Positions 36,187 to 45,400 of a stretch of 64,000 nucleotides of DNA are shown in pieces. Source of the stretch: Companilactobacillus farciminis KCTC 3681 = DSM 20184 (GTDB lineage Bacteria > Bacillota > Bacilli > Lactobacillales > Lactobacillaceae); assembly GCF_002706745.1 (NCBI RefSeq), contig NZ_CP017702.1:1922001-1986000 (forward strand). The letters run 5' to 3'. Below the pieces are notes generated by a model that searched no databases, was not told where the DNA came from, and worked only from the letters and a program-made list of their open reading frames with translations. The translations under genes and the position numbers were made by a program. How positions within the stretch are numbered: the stretch's first letter is position 1; each line of letters begins with the position of its first letter.

Positions 36187-38694
36187 ATGAAAGGTTATCA
36201 AGCAATTCCCAAGGTATTTTTACTTGTTTTTACAGCTTTATTGATGGTTTTAACTTTTAATATTACTAATACTAAAGCTATTACAAAGACAGACGTACTA
36301 GCGGCAGAACAAGTCATGCGTAAATATGATGGAATTAGTAGTTGGCGGCTCATAGACAACGTGGCTACTAACCAATACGGATCCATCCCAATCGGTGGTA
36401 ACGTCTCATTAGGTTACGCTTTTGGTGCTGCTCGTGACGCAAACGGAAATGTTAAAGCAGGCGACAAAACTATTACTTTGAGAAGTAATTACGACTTTAG
36501 TACAGGTATTCCTCATATCACAAATTCTAAAATAAATATTTTCCTAATAGACAATGGGAAATATTACGGTATTTTGCATCAAGGTGACAAATCTTATGTT
36601 GGTGGAAATCCAGAAAATGCTTCTATATCATCAATTGATTTTGCACTGCTTGAAAATAGTAATACCTCAAGTCCTTTTTATGACGGTATGAATCTTTTAA
36701 CTAATGCAAGTCAGATAGACTCTTCTTATAAGACGTACAAATTATTTTATACGGCTAATGATAAGAACGGAAGAAAAGTATTCAAACTAGTTGGATATTT
36801 TAGCAAAAAAAATGTCTACTTTGAAATTGTCTTGAGACCATCTCCAAGTGGCTCACCCGTCGTGCAACGTGAATTATATGTTTACAATGCTGAAAGCACA
36901 ACCGCTAAATTCCAAACCTTCTATGGCGAAGATACTGGTTTGAATCCTGACAATGACGACAATAGTTCAGTTGATAACGTTCCTATGTTTGCTATCGGTG
37001 GCGGTTTAGGTTTATACATTGAAAGTGGTTTAACAAATTCTGAATCAAAACTATTCATCACTAATAATATTGATGGTGGATTTAAAGATTTCATGGGTAG
37101 AGTTCTAGCAAATCCAGATAACTGGAGCATTAAGGGAAAAGATAACAATAAAGCTGAAATTGCTTCTCCAAAACTTCCAGTAGTAACAGATGATAATCAT
37201 TCTTCCAGCTTAGACGGTGATACCAATGCTAAAGCCGATCAAAACTTATTAATAGGAAAAAGCAATTCTGGTCAAGAGTACAAGATCATTGATGGTAGTG
37301 GAAAACAAGATACTTCGTATATTTTAAGATGGCCTTATACTTCCCTAGCACCAGGAGGCGTAGCAAAATATGTTTCAAATATCGGTGCTACTGTTAAACC
37401 TTATGCCATTCCAACTGTTAAAAAAACCTACAAGAACTTAACTTCTAAAGATGGAACTAATAATGTAGGCGATAAATTACATTTTACTCTGTCAGTAAGA
37501 AATGACGGTTATGGTTCTAATTGGATAATTTCTAAAATCAAAGATGACTTGCCAAAGGGCTTAACCATCGATCCTAATAGTGCTCTGATAAATGAAAGTG
37601 GAACTGGAATTGATTACAACCCTAATACTGGCGTTACTGATGGTGCAACTGCAACTTATGAATTTGACGCCACTATCAATAATAAAGCTCCCATTTATGC
37701 ACCTAATGGAATACTCACTAATACGGTTCAATTCACTGGTTACAATAAAGGCTTCAGTGATACTAGAACTTATGAAGATAGTGTCGATATTCCTATTGAA
37801 ATCCCAAATTACAGTTATGATTTTACTCACCAAGTACGTAACATCACTGCTGATCCTAACAGTAATTTCTCCGATACTGTAGACGCTACTACTGGAGATA
37901 CACTTGAAATTAAATCTGTCTTCACAGCTAGTGTTGCAACTGATAATAGAACTCGATATGTTAACAACATCAATACTGGATACACTTCAAAAGATAAATT
38001 ACAATTAGTTCCTGGTAGTGTAACTTTGAACGGTGCGGGACAATCAGACTCTATTTTTAATGGAATATATCCGCCTGTCACTCCTGCTAATCAATCGAAT
38101 ACATTTATTTTCCACGTTAAAGTAAATAGTAATATTGAAGAAACTATTGAGAATTACGCTCAACTTCTAGATGCTACAAACTTTTTGACAGGTGAATCTT
38201 TGTATATTGACCCTTCAAATTCCATCTATATTAACGTTCATCCCCCTGTTCCAACAACTTCCTTCATCGAAGTCCCAGAACTAATCGACTTCGGCAGCAT
38301 CAACTCCACTGGTACCGAAAAGATGCTGACAAATAAGCAAACTAAAGGAAATCTCATTGTCAGTCACAGCGCCGAAACCCCATATCAAGTTTTAGTCAGC
38401 TACGACAATAACAGTGATCAAGCTCTGGCTAATGGAGACGACAAATTGATTCAAGATGATGGCCTATCCTTATTGCTCGACAATAGTTCCAATGAAGCAG
38501 TCGATGATTGGGAACCATTATCTACAACGGGAATTCCCATCAACAATCAAGAGTTCGTTGGCTCTGATGAACCACTAGACCTTACTAAATATGTCGTTTT
38601 AGATAAATGGAAACTAAGAGTTCCTAGCACGGCAACATCAGGTCAATACAGTGGTCAAGTAACTTGGACGATTGCTGACACACCAATTGAATAG
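36187..38694 (+). CDS. Large cell-surface protein with DUF11-like repeats and WxL-like C-terminus (paralogue 2)
   Basis: An 835-aa paralogue of the preceding gene along its full length: the same signal peptide (VFLLVFTALLMVLTF), RKYDGISSWRL, PIGGNVSLGYAFG, RPSPSGSPVVQRELYVYN, two DUF11-like repeats, and a C-terminal VPELIDFGSIN ... LRVPSTATSGQYSGQVTWTIAD domain. The N-terminal ~550 residues are most similar; the region about 565-680 has diverged strongly. A tandem duplication followed by specialisation of one repeat is the simplest explanation. Confidence 0.8.
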   Translation: MKGYQAIPKVFLLVFTALLMVLTFNITNTKAITKTDVLAAEQVMRKYDGISSWRLIDNVATNQYGSIPIGGNVSLGYAFGAARDANGNVKAGDKTITLRSNYDFSTGIPHITNSKINIFLIDNGKYYGILHQGDKSYVGGNPENASISSIDFALLENSNTSSPFYDGMNLLTNASQIDSSYKTYKLFYTANDKNGRKVFKLVGYFSKKNVYFEIVLRPSPSGSPVVQRELYVYNAESTTAKFQTFYGEDTGLNPDNDDNSSVDNVPMFAIGGGLGLYIESGLTNSESKLFITNNIDGGFKDFMGRVLANPDNWSIKGKDNNKAEIASPKLPVVTDDNHSSSLDGDTNAKADQNLLIGKSNSGQEYKIIDGSGKQDTSYILRWPYTSLAPGGVAKYVSNIGATVKPYAIPTVKKTYKNLTSKDGTNNVGDKLHFTLSVRNDGYGSNWIISKIKDDLPKGLTIDPNSALINESGTGIDYNPNTGVTDGATATYEFDATINNKAPIYAPNGILTNTVQFTGYNKGFSDTRTYEDSVDIPIEIPNYSYDFTHQVRNITADPNSNFSDTVDATTGDTLEIKSVFTASVATDNRTRYVNNINTGYTSKDKLQLVPGSVTLNGAGQSDSIFNGIYPPVTPANQSNTFIFHVKVNSNIEETIENYAQLLDATNFLTGESLYIDPSNSIYINVHPPVPTTSFIEVPELIDFGSINSTGTEKMLTNKQTKGNLIVSHSAETPYQVLVSYDNNSDQALANGDDKLIQDDGLSLLLDNSSNEAVDDWEPLSTTGIPINNQEFVGSDEPLDLTKYVVLDKWKLRVPSTATSGQYSGQVTWTIADTPIE

Positions 38695-38700
38695 GACAAC

Positions 38701-38737
38701 AAAAAAAGCGTTAGTAGAAAAATCTACTAGCGCTTTT
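38701..38737. terminator. Bidirectional terminator between paralogue 2 and groEL
   Basis: AAAAGCGTTAGTAGA pairs with TCTACTAGCGCTTTT with A- and T-runs on both sides, between two convergent genes. Confidence 0.88.
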
Positions 38738-38758
38738 GTATTATTTATTGGGGTTAAA

Positions 38759-40402
<1,644 letters not shown>

Positions 40403-40445
40403 TCACACTCCATATTCTGTAAAAATTTATCTAAAAGTACTTTTA

Positions 40446-40730
40446 TTAGTCAACGATTGCCATGATATCTTTTTCATGAAGGATTAAATATTCATTGTCT
40501 TCATACTTAACTGTTGAGCCTGCATACTTGTCAAAAAGAACTTTGTCACCCTTCTTAACGTTCATAGGTACTGTCTTGCCATCATCAGTAACTAATCCAG
40601 CACCGACAGCAACAACTTCAGCTGTTTGTGGCTTTTCTTTAGCATTGTTAGCTAAAACAATACCACCAACTGTCTTTTCTTCTTCTTTATCGACTGTTAC
40701 AATGACTCTATCTCCAAGTGGTTTTAACAA
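40446..40730 (-). CDS. groS: Co-chaperonin GroES (10 kDa; UUG start)
   Basis: 94 aa starting at TTG (40730): [25 protein letters not shown] matches the family N-terminus and GGAGG lies 8 bases upstream. An in-frame extension to 40781 exists but runs into the promoter/CIRCE region. The mobile-loop region and [20 protein letters not shown] are intact. It is first in groES-groEL. Confidence 0.97.
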   Translation of the reverse strand: MLKPLGDRVIVTVDKEEEKTVGGIVLANNAKEKPQTAEVVAVGAGLVTDDGKTVPMNVKKGDKVLFDKYAGSTVKYEDNEYLILHEKDIMAIVD

Positions 40731-40774
40731 TTTAAATACCTCCAATATAGTAATTCTACGTTTTTTTAACTTTT

Positions 40775-40801
40775 TTAGCACTCAAACATCTCTTGTGCTA
40801 A
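40775..40801. promoter_or_regulatory. CIRCE operator (HrcA binding site)
   Basis: TTAGCACTC - 9 bases - TTGTGCTAA, one to two mismatches from the CIRCE consensus TTAGCACTC-N9-GAGTGCTAA, placed about 45 bp before the groES start. It implies heat-shock control by HrcA, which is not encoded in this window. Confidence 0.9.
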
Positions 40802-40871
40802 TCACAAGTTTTATATTAACATTATATTGTGAAGTTGCAAGTATTTACCTTTAAAAAATTCGGAGGGAATC

Positions 40872-41498
40872 ATGTCTTACCAAAAAAATCAGTTTTTCAC
40901 GCTGCTAACCTATATCCTGCTGTTATCGTTAGGGACAATCCTATCAATGCTCTCTATCACGGGCTCAGCGTATTTTCTTACTATTACCCTAGGTTCACTT
41001 ATCGCAACTGGTGTGATGATCTACTTAGTTAAATTAAGCGGTCCACTACCTTTTGAAAAAAAATCTGACCTCAATCACGATTTACAGTGGATCATCTTGG
41101 GTACGGTCGGTGCCATCGTAGTTCAATTCGGAATCGGCTTTTTAGATCAACTAGTCTTTCATGCCAGCACTAATTCGCAAAATACGATTGGCTTGCTGTT
41201 GATGGTCAAAGAATATCCTTACTATTTCCTTTACGTTATGATTGCTGCTCCGATAATGGAGGAAATCATCTTCAGACGAGTATTCTTCGCCAACTTGATC
41301 AAACCTACTAATATTTACATTGCTGCAATTATTTCGGCAGTTATCTTTGCTTTCATGCATCAAGATACGAGATTCTTAGTTTATGTCGCTATGGGATTGT
41401 GGTTTGCTTTTATTTATTACAAGTCAAAAAATATCTACGTCAGCGCCGGTAGTCACATCATTATGAATGCCATCGTTTTGACCATGAGTATCGCCTAA
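40872..41498 (+). CDS. CPBP family intramembrane glutamic endopeptidase
   Basis: A 208-aa protein with about six membrane segments and the CPBP (Abi) motifs: EEIIFRRVFF near residues 134-143, FAFMHQDTRF near 158-167, and the C-terminal SHIIMNAI. GGAGG precedes the ATG. Family members are Rce1-like membrane proteases, some acting in bacteriocin self-immunity, others in protein processing. It is a single-gene unit divergent from groES; there is no bacteriocin gene nearby to suggest immunity. Confidence 0.9.
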   Translation: MSYQKNQFFTLLTYILLLSLGTILSMLSITGSAYFLTITLGSLIATGVMIYLVKLSGPLPFEKKSDLNHDLQWIILGTVGAIVVQFGIGFLDQLVFHASTNSQNTIGLLLMVKEYPYYFLYVMIAAPIMEEIIFRRVFFANLIKPTNIYIAAIISAVIFAFMHQDTRFLVYVAMGLWFAFIYYKSKNIYVSAGSHIIMNAIVLTMSIA

Positions 41499-41499
41499 A

Positions 41500-41543
41500 A
41501 AAATAGCCTATCGGTAATTATAAAATTATCGGTAGGCTATTTA
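41500..41543 (+). terminator. Terminator of the CPBP protease gene
   Basis: AAATAGCCTATCGGTAAT pairs with ATTATCGGTAGGCTATTT, a very strong hairpin immediately after the stop; the flanking A-run may serve the convergent symporter gene too. Confidence 0.88.
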
Positions 41544-41582
41544 CGTGTGTTTAAATCGTTTGTTTCTTACTACATGGAAATC

Positions 41583-42863
41583 TTAGTCTCCACGCTTGTA
41601 GGATGCGACATACTTCTCTCTTTTGTCCTCATCGAACTCATGCTCACTCTTAGCAATAATAACAGTTGCTAGTGAATTACCAACAACGTTAACAGCAGTA
41701 CGTCCCATATCTACGAGACGGTCAATACCAGCAATGAAGGTCAAACCTTGCATTGGAACACCAATTGTTGAAACTGTGGCTAGTAGCACAACAAATGATG
41801 CACCTGGCACTCCGGCCATCCCCTTAGATGTTAACATCAATACCACTACAAGGGTAATTTGTTGCCCAAGAGATAAGTGGATATTGTAGGCTTGAGCCAA
41901 GAACAAAGCAGCTAGTGATTGATAAATGGCAGAACCATCAAGGTTAAAAGTATAACCCGTTGGAATAACGAATGAAACGATTCCTTTTGAAGAACCATAA
42001 TCTTGCATCTTTTCCATCATCTTAGGTAGAGCAGCTTCCGAACTAGCGGTCGTAAAAGCTAAAGTAACTTCATTTTCAATAATTCTGAACATTTCATAAA
42101 ATCTAACGTGGAACAAATGTCCCACACCAGCCATGACGACAAAGACGAAAAATGCCATTGTCGCATAAGCAATCACAATGAATAACAATAATGGCTTGAG
42201 GGAACTAAAGCCCATCTCACCAACTGTAACACCGATCAAAGCACAGACACCAATTGGAGCTAAACGCATAACCCAGTTAGTTACTTTGAACATAACGTTA
42301 GCGACAGCGTTTAAAACATCAACGATAATCTTACCTTGTTTACCAATTGAAGCCGTTCCTAATCCGAACAATACAGAGAAGAAGATAATTGGCAACATAT
42401 CGCCTTTTCCAAGCGAGGCAAAGATATTTGTTGGAATGATACTCATCAAGATTGACCAAATACCCGAATGTTTGGCAGTTTTTGCCGTCGCAGTATATTG
42501 ACTAATATCCGAACCTTTTAGACTATGAATGTCAATAAAGGTACCGGGATGAGTAACATTAGCGACGATAATACCAATAATAATCGCTATTGTTGTCATA
42601 ATTTCGAAATAAATTAAAGTTTTTAATCCAATCCGACCAAGTTTCTTAATATCACCCATATTGGCGATACCAACGGTCAAACAGGAAATAACGATTGGTA
42701 AAACGATCATTTGAATCATGGAGATAAACATCGTACCAATGTTTTGCATAACTTGAATGGCAGCCTTATTCTGATAGAATAACTGCCCCAAAATAATACC
42801 TAGGATCAAACCAATGATGATTTGCCAACCTAAGCTTATCCGGAAAAACTTTTGCTTTTGCAA
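41583..42863 (-). CDS. Dicarboxylate/amino acid:cation symporter (GltP/DctA family)
   Basis: A 426-aa transporter of the DAACS family with eight membrane helices and two re-entrant loops: TTASSEAALPKMMEKM (HP1), SFVIPTGYTFNLDGSAIYQSL (TM7 region with the NLDGS cation site) and SKGMAGVPGASFVVLLAT (HP2). It most likely takes up glutamate, aspartate or C4-dicarboxylates with protons or sodium; the substrate cannot be told from sequence alone. Single-gene unit. Confidence 0.93.
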   Translation of the reverse strand: MQKQKFFRISLGWQIIIGLILGIILGQLFYQNKAAIQVMQNIGTMFISMIQMIVLPIVISCLTVGIANMGDIKKLGRIGLKTLIYFEIMTTIAIIIGIIVANVTHPGTFIDIHSLKGSDISQYTATAKTAKHSGIWSILMSIIPTNIFASLGKGDMLPIIFFSVLFGLGTASIGKQGKIIVDVLNAVANVMFKVTNWVMRLAPIGVCALIGVTVGEMGFSSLKPLLLFIVIAYATMAFFVFVVMAGVGHLFHVRFYEMFRIIENEVTLAFTTASSEAALPKMMEKMQDYGSSKGIVSFVIPTGYTFNLDGSAIYQSLAALFLAQAYNIHLSLGQQITLVVVLMLTSKGMAGVPGASFVVLLATVSTIGVPMQGLTFIAGIDRLVDMGRTAVNVVGNSLATVIIAKSEHEFDEDKREKYVASYKRGD

Positions 42864-43077
42864 TTTTAGGTCCCCTTTAAGTAAGCTTATTTTTAATTAT
42901 AGAAGACTTTTCATCAAAATGGAAAATGTTAGCGATTCCAAATTAAAGGTTTTTTCATTTTGATTTTAAGGACGAACTATTTTATTTTAATAATGGTTTA
43001 ATGTTCTAGTTTTAGTTTAATTTGGGATTTTTTGAAGAAAAATATACGGATTTATTTTTGGGGGTAAGTGTAAAAAT

Positions 43078-43248
43078 GCCGTCGTCCGCAAAAATCCTGT
43101 GGCTGGCTGGAACATAGCCGACGCGATTTTGAGCTTTTGCATAAACCAAGTGCGCAAAATCTCAAAACTCGGTCTTTCACTAGGCAATAAATTGCCAAGA
43201 GAAATTTGGCTATTGAGCCGCCACAGGATTTTTGCTACCGACTAGATT
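43078..43248 (+). repeat. Structured intergenic repeat, copy B (type I arm of composite 1)
   Basis: Bounded by GCCGTCGTCCG and CCGACTAGATT. Closing stem GCAAAAATCCTGTGGC/GCCACAGGATTTTTGC; inner hairpins TTTTGAGCTTTTGC with GCAAAATCTCAAAA, and a terminal hairpin on TTGGCAAT-type arms. Relative to copy A the closing stem has changed on both sides. Together with copy C it forms a 518-bp composite. The ~210 bp before it, up to the symporter start, contain only that gene's promoter region. Confidence 0.85.
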
Positions 43249-43331
43249 TCAATTTCTATTTGGATTGAATTAGACACATAATTCCTAAAAAGCAGCCCTA
43301 TTTCTTTATTCCTTACACAAATAAAACAAAA

Positions 43332-43381
43332 AAGGACATCATTAGAATACAACAATCTATTGCAATTCTAATAACATCCTC
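43332..43381. repeat. Central hairpin of composite 1
   Basis: AGGACATCATTAGAAT pairs with ATTCTAATAACATCCT around a ~17-base loop, midway between copies B and C. The homologous hairpin sits in composite 2 (47540-47592) in the opposite orientation. Confidence 0.75.
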
Positions 43382-43423
43382 TATTAATTTTTTTGAAGCA
43401 ATTTATATAAAGATAGAAACCAT

Positions 43424-43595
43424 AATCTAGTCGGGAGCGAGGTACTGGAAAATGCTCAGCCGTGAAATTCCACTTAGCGATTTATCGCTTAGTGGAAGCC
43501 CAATCTTGAAGACTTTGCCCGGTTTTGGTCTTAGCAAAGGCTCCAAGTTGTAGCCACAGCGTTCCAGCGTTTTCCAGTGCCGAACGGACGACGGC
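43424..43595 (-). repeat. Structured intergenic repeat, copy C (type II arm of composite 1)
   Basis: Same outer ends as copies A and B, but on the minus strand. The closing stem is a different sequence: CACTGGAAAACGCT against AGCATTTTCCAGTACC; the inner hairpins are CTTGGAGCCTTTGC with GCAAAGTCTTCAAG, and CCACTAAGCGAT with ATCGCTAAGTGG. It starts 28 bases after the manA stop and may also end manA transcripts. Confidence 0.85.
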
Positions 43596-43622
43596 AGTTT
43601 AGCATCCCTCAAAATAGTTAAT

Positions 43623-44591
43623 TTAGTTTTCACCAGATTCTGAAGCGATAATATCCAAATCACCTGACAAAGTCCACTCGTTGATTGTTGCAGGAACAAT
43701 CAAGTGTGTACCTTTCTTCAAGTCATAGTCTTTACCGTCAGCAGTGATCTTACCTTCACCGTTTAGAACTGAGATCAATGTGTACTTACCAATTTGGTGG
43801 TGCAATTGAACTGGTTCTTTGATTTCCCAGTGATAAACTGAGAAGAATGGTGAGATTGGTGGTTGAACGAAGGTTGTAAACTTGTTCTTGCCAACTTCTT
43901 TAGATTGAATATCTAGTTTTGGATCTTTGTGAGGTACTGTGATTGTGTCTTCTGATTGTTTGATGTGAAGATCACGTTTCTTACCAGTAGTCTTGTCGAC
44001 ACGGTCATAGTCATACAAACGATAAGTTGTATCACTGCTTTGTTGTGTTTCTAAGACCATGATTCCCTTGTTCAAGGCGTGAACTGTACCACTTGGTACG
44101 TAGTAGAATTCACCTTTCTTAACAGGAACTTTTCTTAATAAGTGATCCCAGTCGCCTGATTCGATCATTTGGTCGAGTTCAGCTTTGTTCTTAGCATTGT
44201 GACCATAAATCAAGTATGAACCTGGTTCTGCATCAATGATGTACCAGCATTCTGTCTTGCCTAGCTCGTGTTCGTGCTTTTCAGCATATTCGTTGTCAGG
44301 ATGAACTTGAACTGATAGGCTAGCATTTGCATCCAAAATCTTTGTTAGAAGTGGAAATACTTTGCCCTTAGGATTACCGAATAATTCTTTGTGGTCATTC
44401 CATAGATCGGCAAGGATTTGACCAGCAAACTCGCCATTTACGACTTGTTCTTTACCATGTGGATGTCCAGAAATTGCCCAGCATTCACCAATTGTTCCAT
44501 CAGGAATGTTGTAGCCAAATTCTGTTTCTAGTTTTCTTCCACCCCAGAGTTTCTCATGAAAGACGGGTTTTAAAAATAATGGTTCACTCAT
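43623..44591 (-). CDS. manA: Mannose-6-phosphate isomerase, class I
   Basis: A 322-aa cupin-type isomerase interconverting mannose 6-phosphate and fructose 6-phosphate. Zinc ligands sit in QVHPDNEYAEKHE near residues 97-109 and in the YVPSGTVHAL region near 167-176; LHIKQSEDTI and the C-terminal GTHLIVPA match the Firmicutes short form. It lies 20 bp after rex on the same strand. Confidence 0.95.
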   Translation of the reverse strand: MSEPLFLKPVFHEKLWGGRKLETEFGYNIPDGTIGECWAISGHPHGKEQVVNGEFAGQILADLWNDHKELFGNPKGKVFPLLTKILDANASLSVQVHPDNEYAEKHEHELGKTECWYIIDAEPGSYLIYGHNAKNKAELDQMIESGDWDHLLRKVPVKKGEFYYVPSGTVHALNKGIMVLETQQSSDTTYRLYDYDRVDKTTGKKRDLHIKQSEDTITVPHKDPKLDIQSKEVGKNKFTTFVQPPISPFFSVYHWEIKEPVQLHHQIGKYTLISVLNGEGKITADGKDYDLKKGTHLIVPATINEWTLSGDLDIIASESGEN

Positions 44592-44611
44592 AAAAAAATT
44601 CCCCCAAAAAT

Positions 44612-45262
44612 TTATTCTATTTCTTCAGTCATTGACTTATCACGGTCCAAGAAGAAAATCAACGTTTGCAATTCGTTTGCCAAATCGACATAGTGAACGC
44701 GAATACTGCTTGGCACGTTGATAATAACCGGCGTAAAGTTCAAGATTCCACGAACTCCAGCATCAGCTAACAAGTCGGCTGTTGTTTGCGCAGCATTTGA
44801 AGAAACTGTCAAAATGCAGACGTCGATCTGTTGCAAGTGGAGTTGTTCCTTTAGTTCACTAATATCGTAAACGGGAACTCCACTCTTGACTGTACCGACA
44901 ATTTCTTTATTAATATCAAAAGCTGCTGCAATTCGAACATTATTTGTCCGAGAAAAGTTATAATTTAGTAAGGCGTTACCTAAATTACCGACCCCAACTA
45001 AAGCGACGTTGGTACGTTTGTCTTGATTCAATAACTTCTTAAAGAACGTTACTAAATCGTTTACATCGTAGCCATAGCCACGCTTGCCAAGTGCACCTAG
45101 ATATGAGAAGTCACGTCTAATTGTAGCACTATCTATCTTAACCCCTTCTGATAATTCACCAGAGGAGATTTTTTTTGTACCCTCATCCTTGAGAAATTGG
45201 AAGTAACGATAATAAATTGGTAAACGCTTTATTGTTGCGTTTGGAACTGTTGTTTTTGTCAT
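44612..45262 (-). CDS. rex: Redox-sensing transcriptional repressor Rex
   Basis: A 216-aa repressor: N-terminal winged helix (RLPIYYRYFQFLKDEG, then SATIRRDFSYLGALGKRGYGY about 45-65) and a C-terminal Rossmann fold with VALVGVGNLGNALL near residue 86 that binds NADH/NAD. It represses fermentative and oxidative-stress genes when NADH is low. It is divergent from the ABC-F gene. I looked for a Rex operator in the 138-bp gap and saw no convincing one. Confidence 0.97.
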   Translation of the reverse strand: MTKTTVPNATIKRLPIYYRYFQFLKDEGTKKISSGELSEGVKIDSATIRRDFSYLGALGKRGYGYDVNDLVTFFKKLLNQDKRTNVALVGVGNLGNALLNYNFSRTNNVRIAAAFDINKEIVGTVKSGVPVYDISELKEQLHLQQIDVCILTVSSNAAQTTADLLADAGVRGILNFTPVIINVPSSIRVHYVDLANELQTLIFFLDRDKSMTEEIE

Positions 45263-45400
45263 AATTTACCACCATATGTGTGTCATTTCACTAACATTTA
45301 TACTAAATAAAAAACACAAAAAACGCAACACGTTAAACCTATAAAGGCATAAATTATTAATTAATGATAAAATTGTGAATAAGGTAAAGGAGCAATCAAC

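Noticed and set aside
36921..38081. Several minus-strand open frames within surface paralogue 2
   Set aside because: Antisense to a clearly real gene, no ribosome-binding sites and no recognisable domains.
43237..43248. Similarity of the repeat end CGACTAGATT to the CRISPR repeat segment CTAGATT
   Set aside because: Only seven bases shared, different context and orientation; treated as chance.
43427..43699. Open frame of 90 codons overlapping the manA 3' end
   Set aside because: It lies in structured repeat copy C. Equivalent frames in copies A (11409-11618) and E (47624-47851) are not conserved as proteins and reflect the repeat's base composition.
45263..45400. Possible Rex operator between rex and the ABC-F gene
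   Set aside because: Only a half-site (TTGTGAA) is visible without the matching inverted half at proper spacing.
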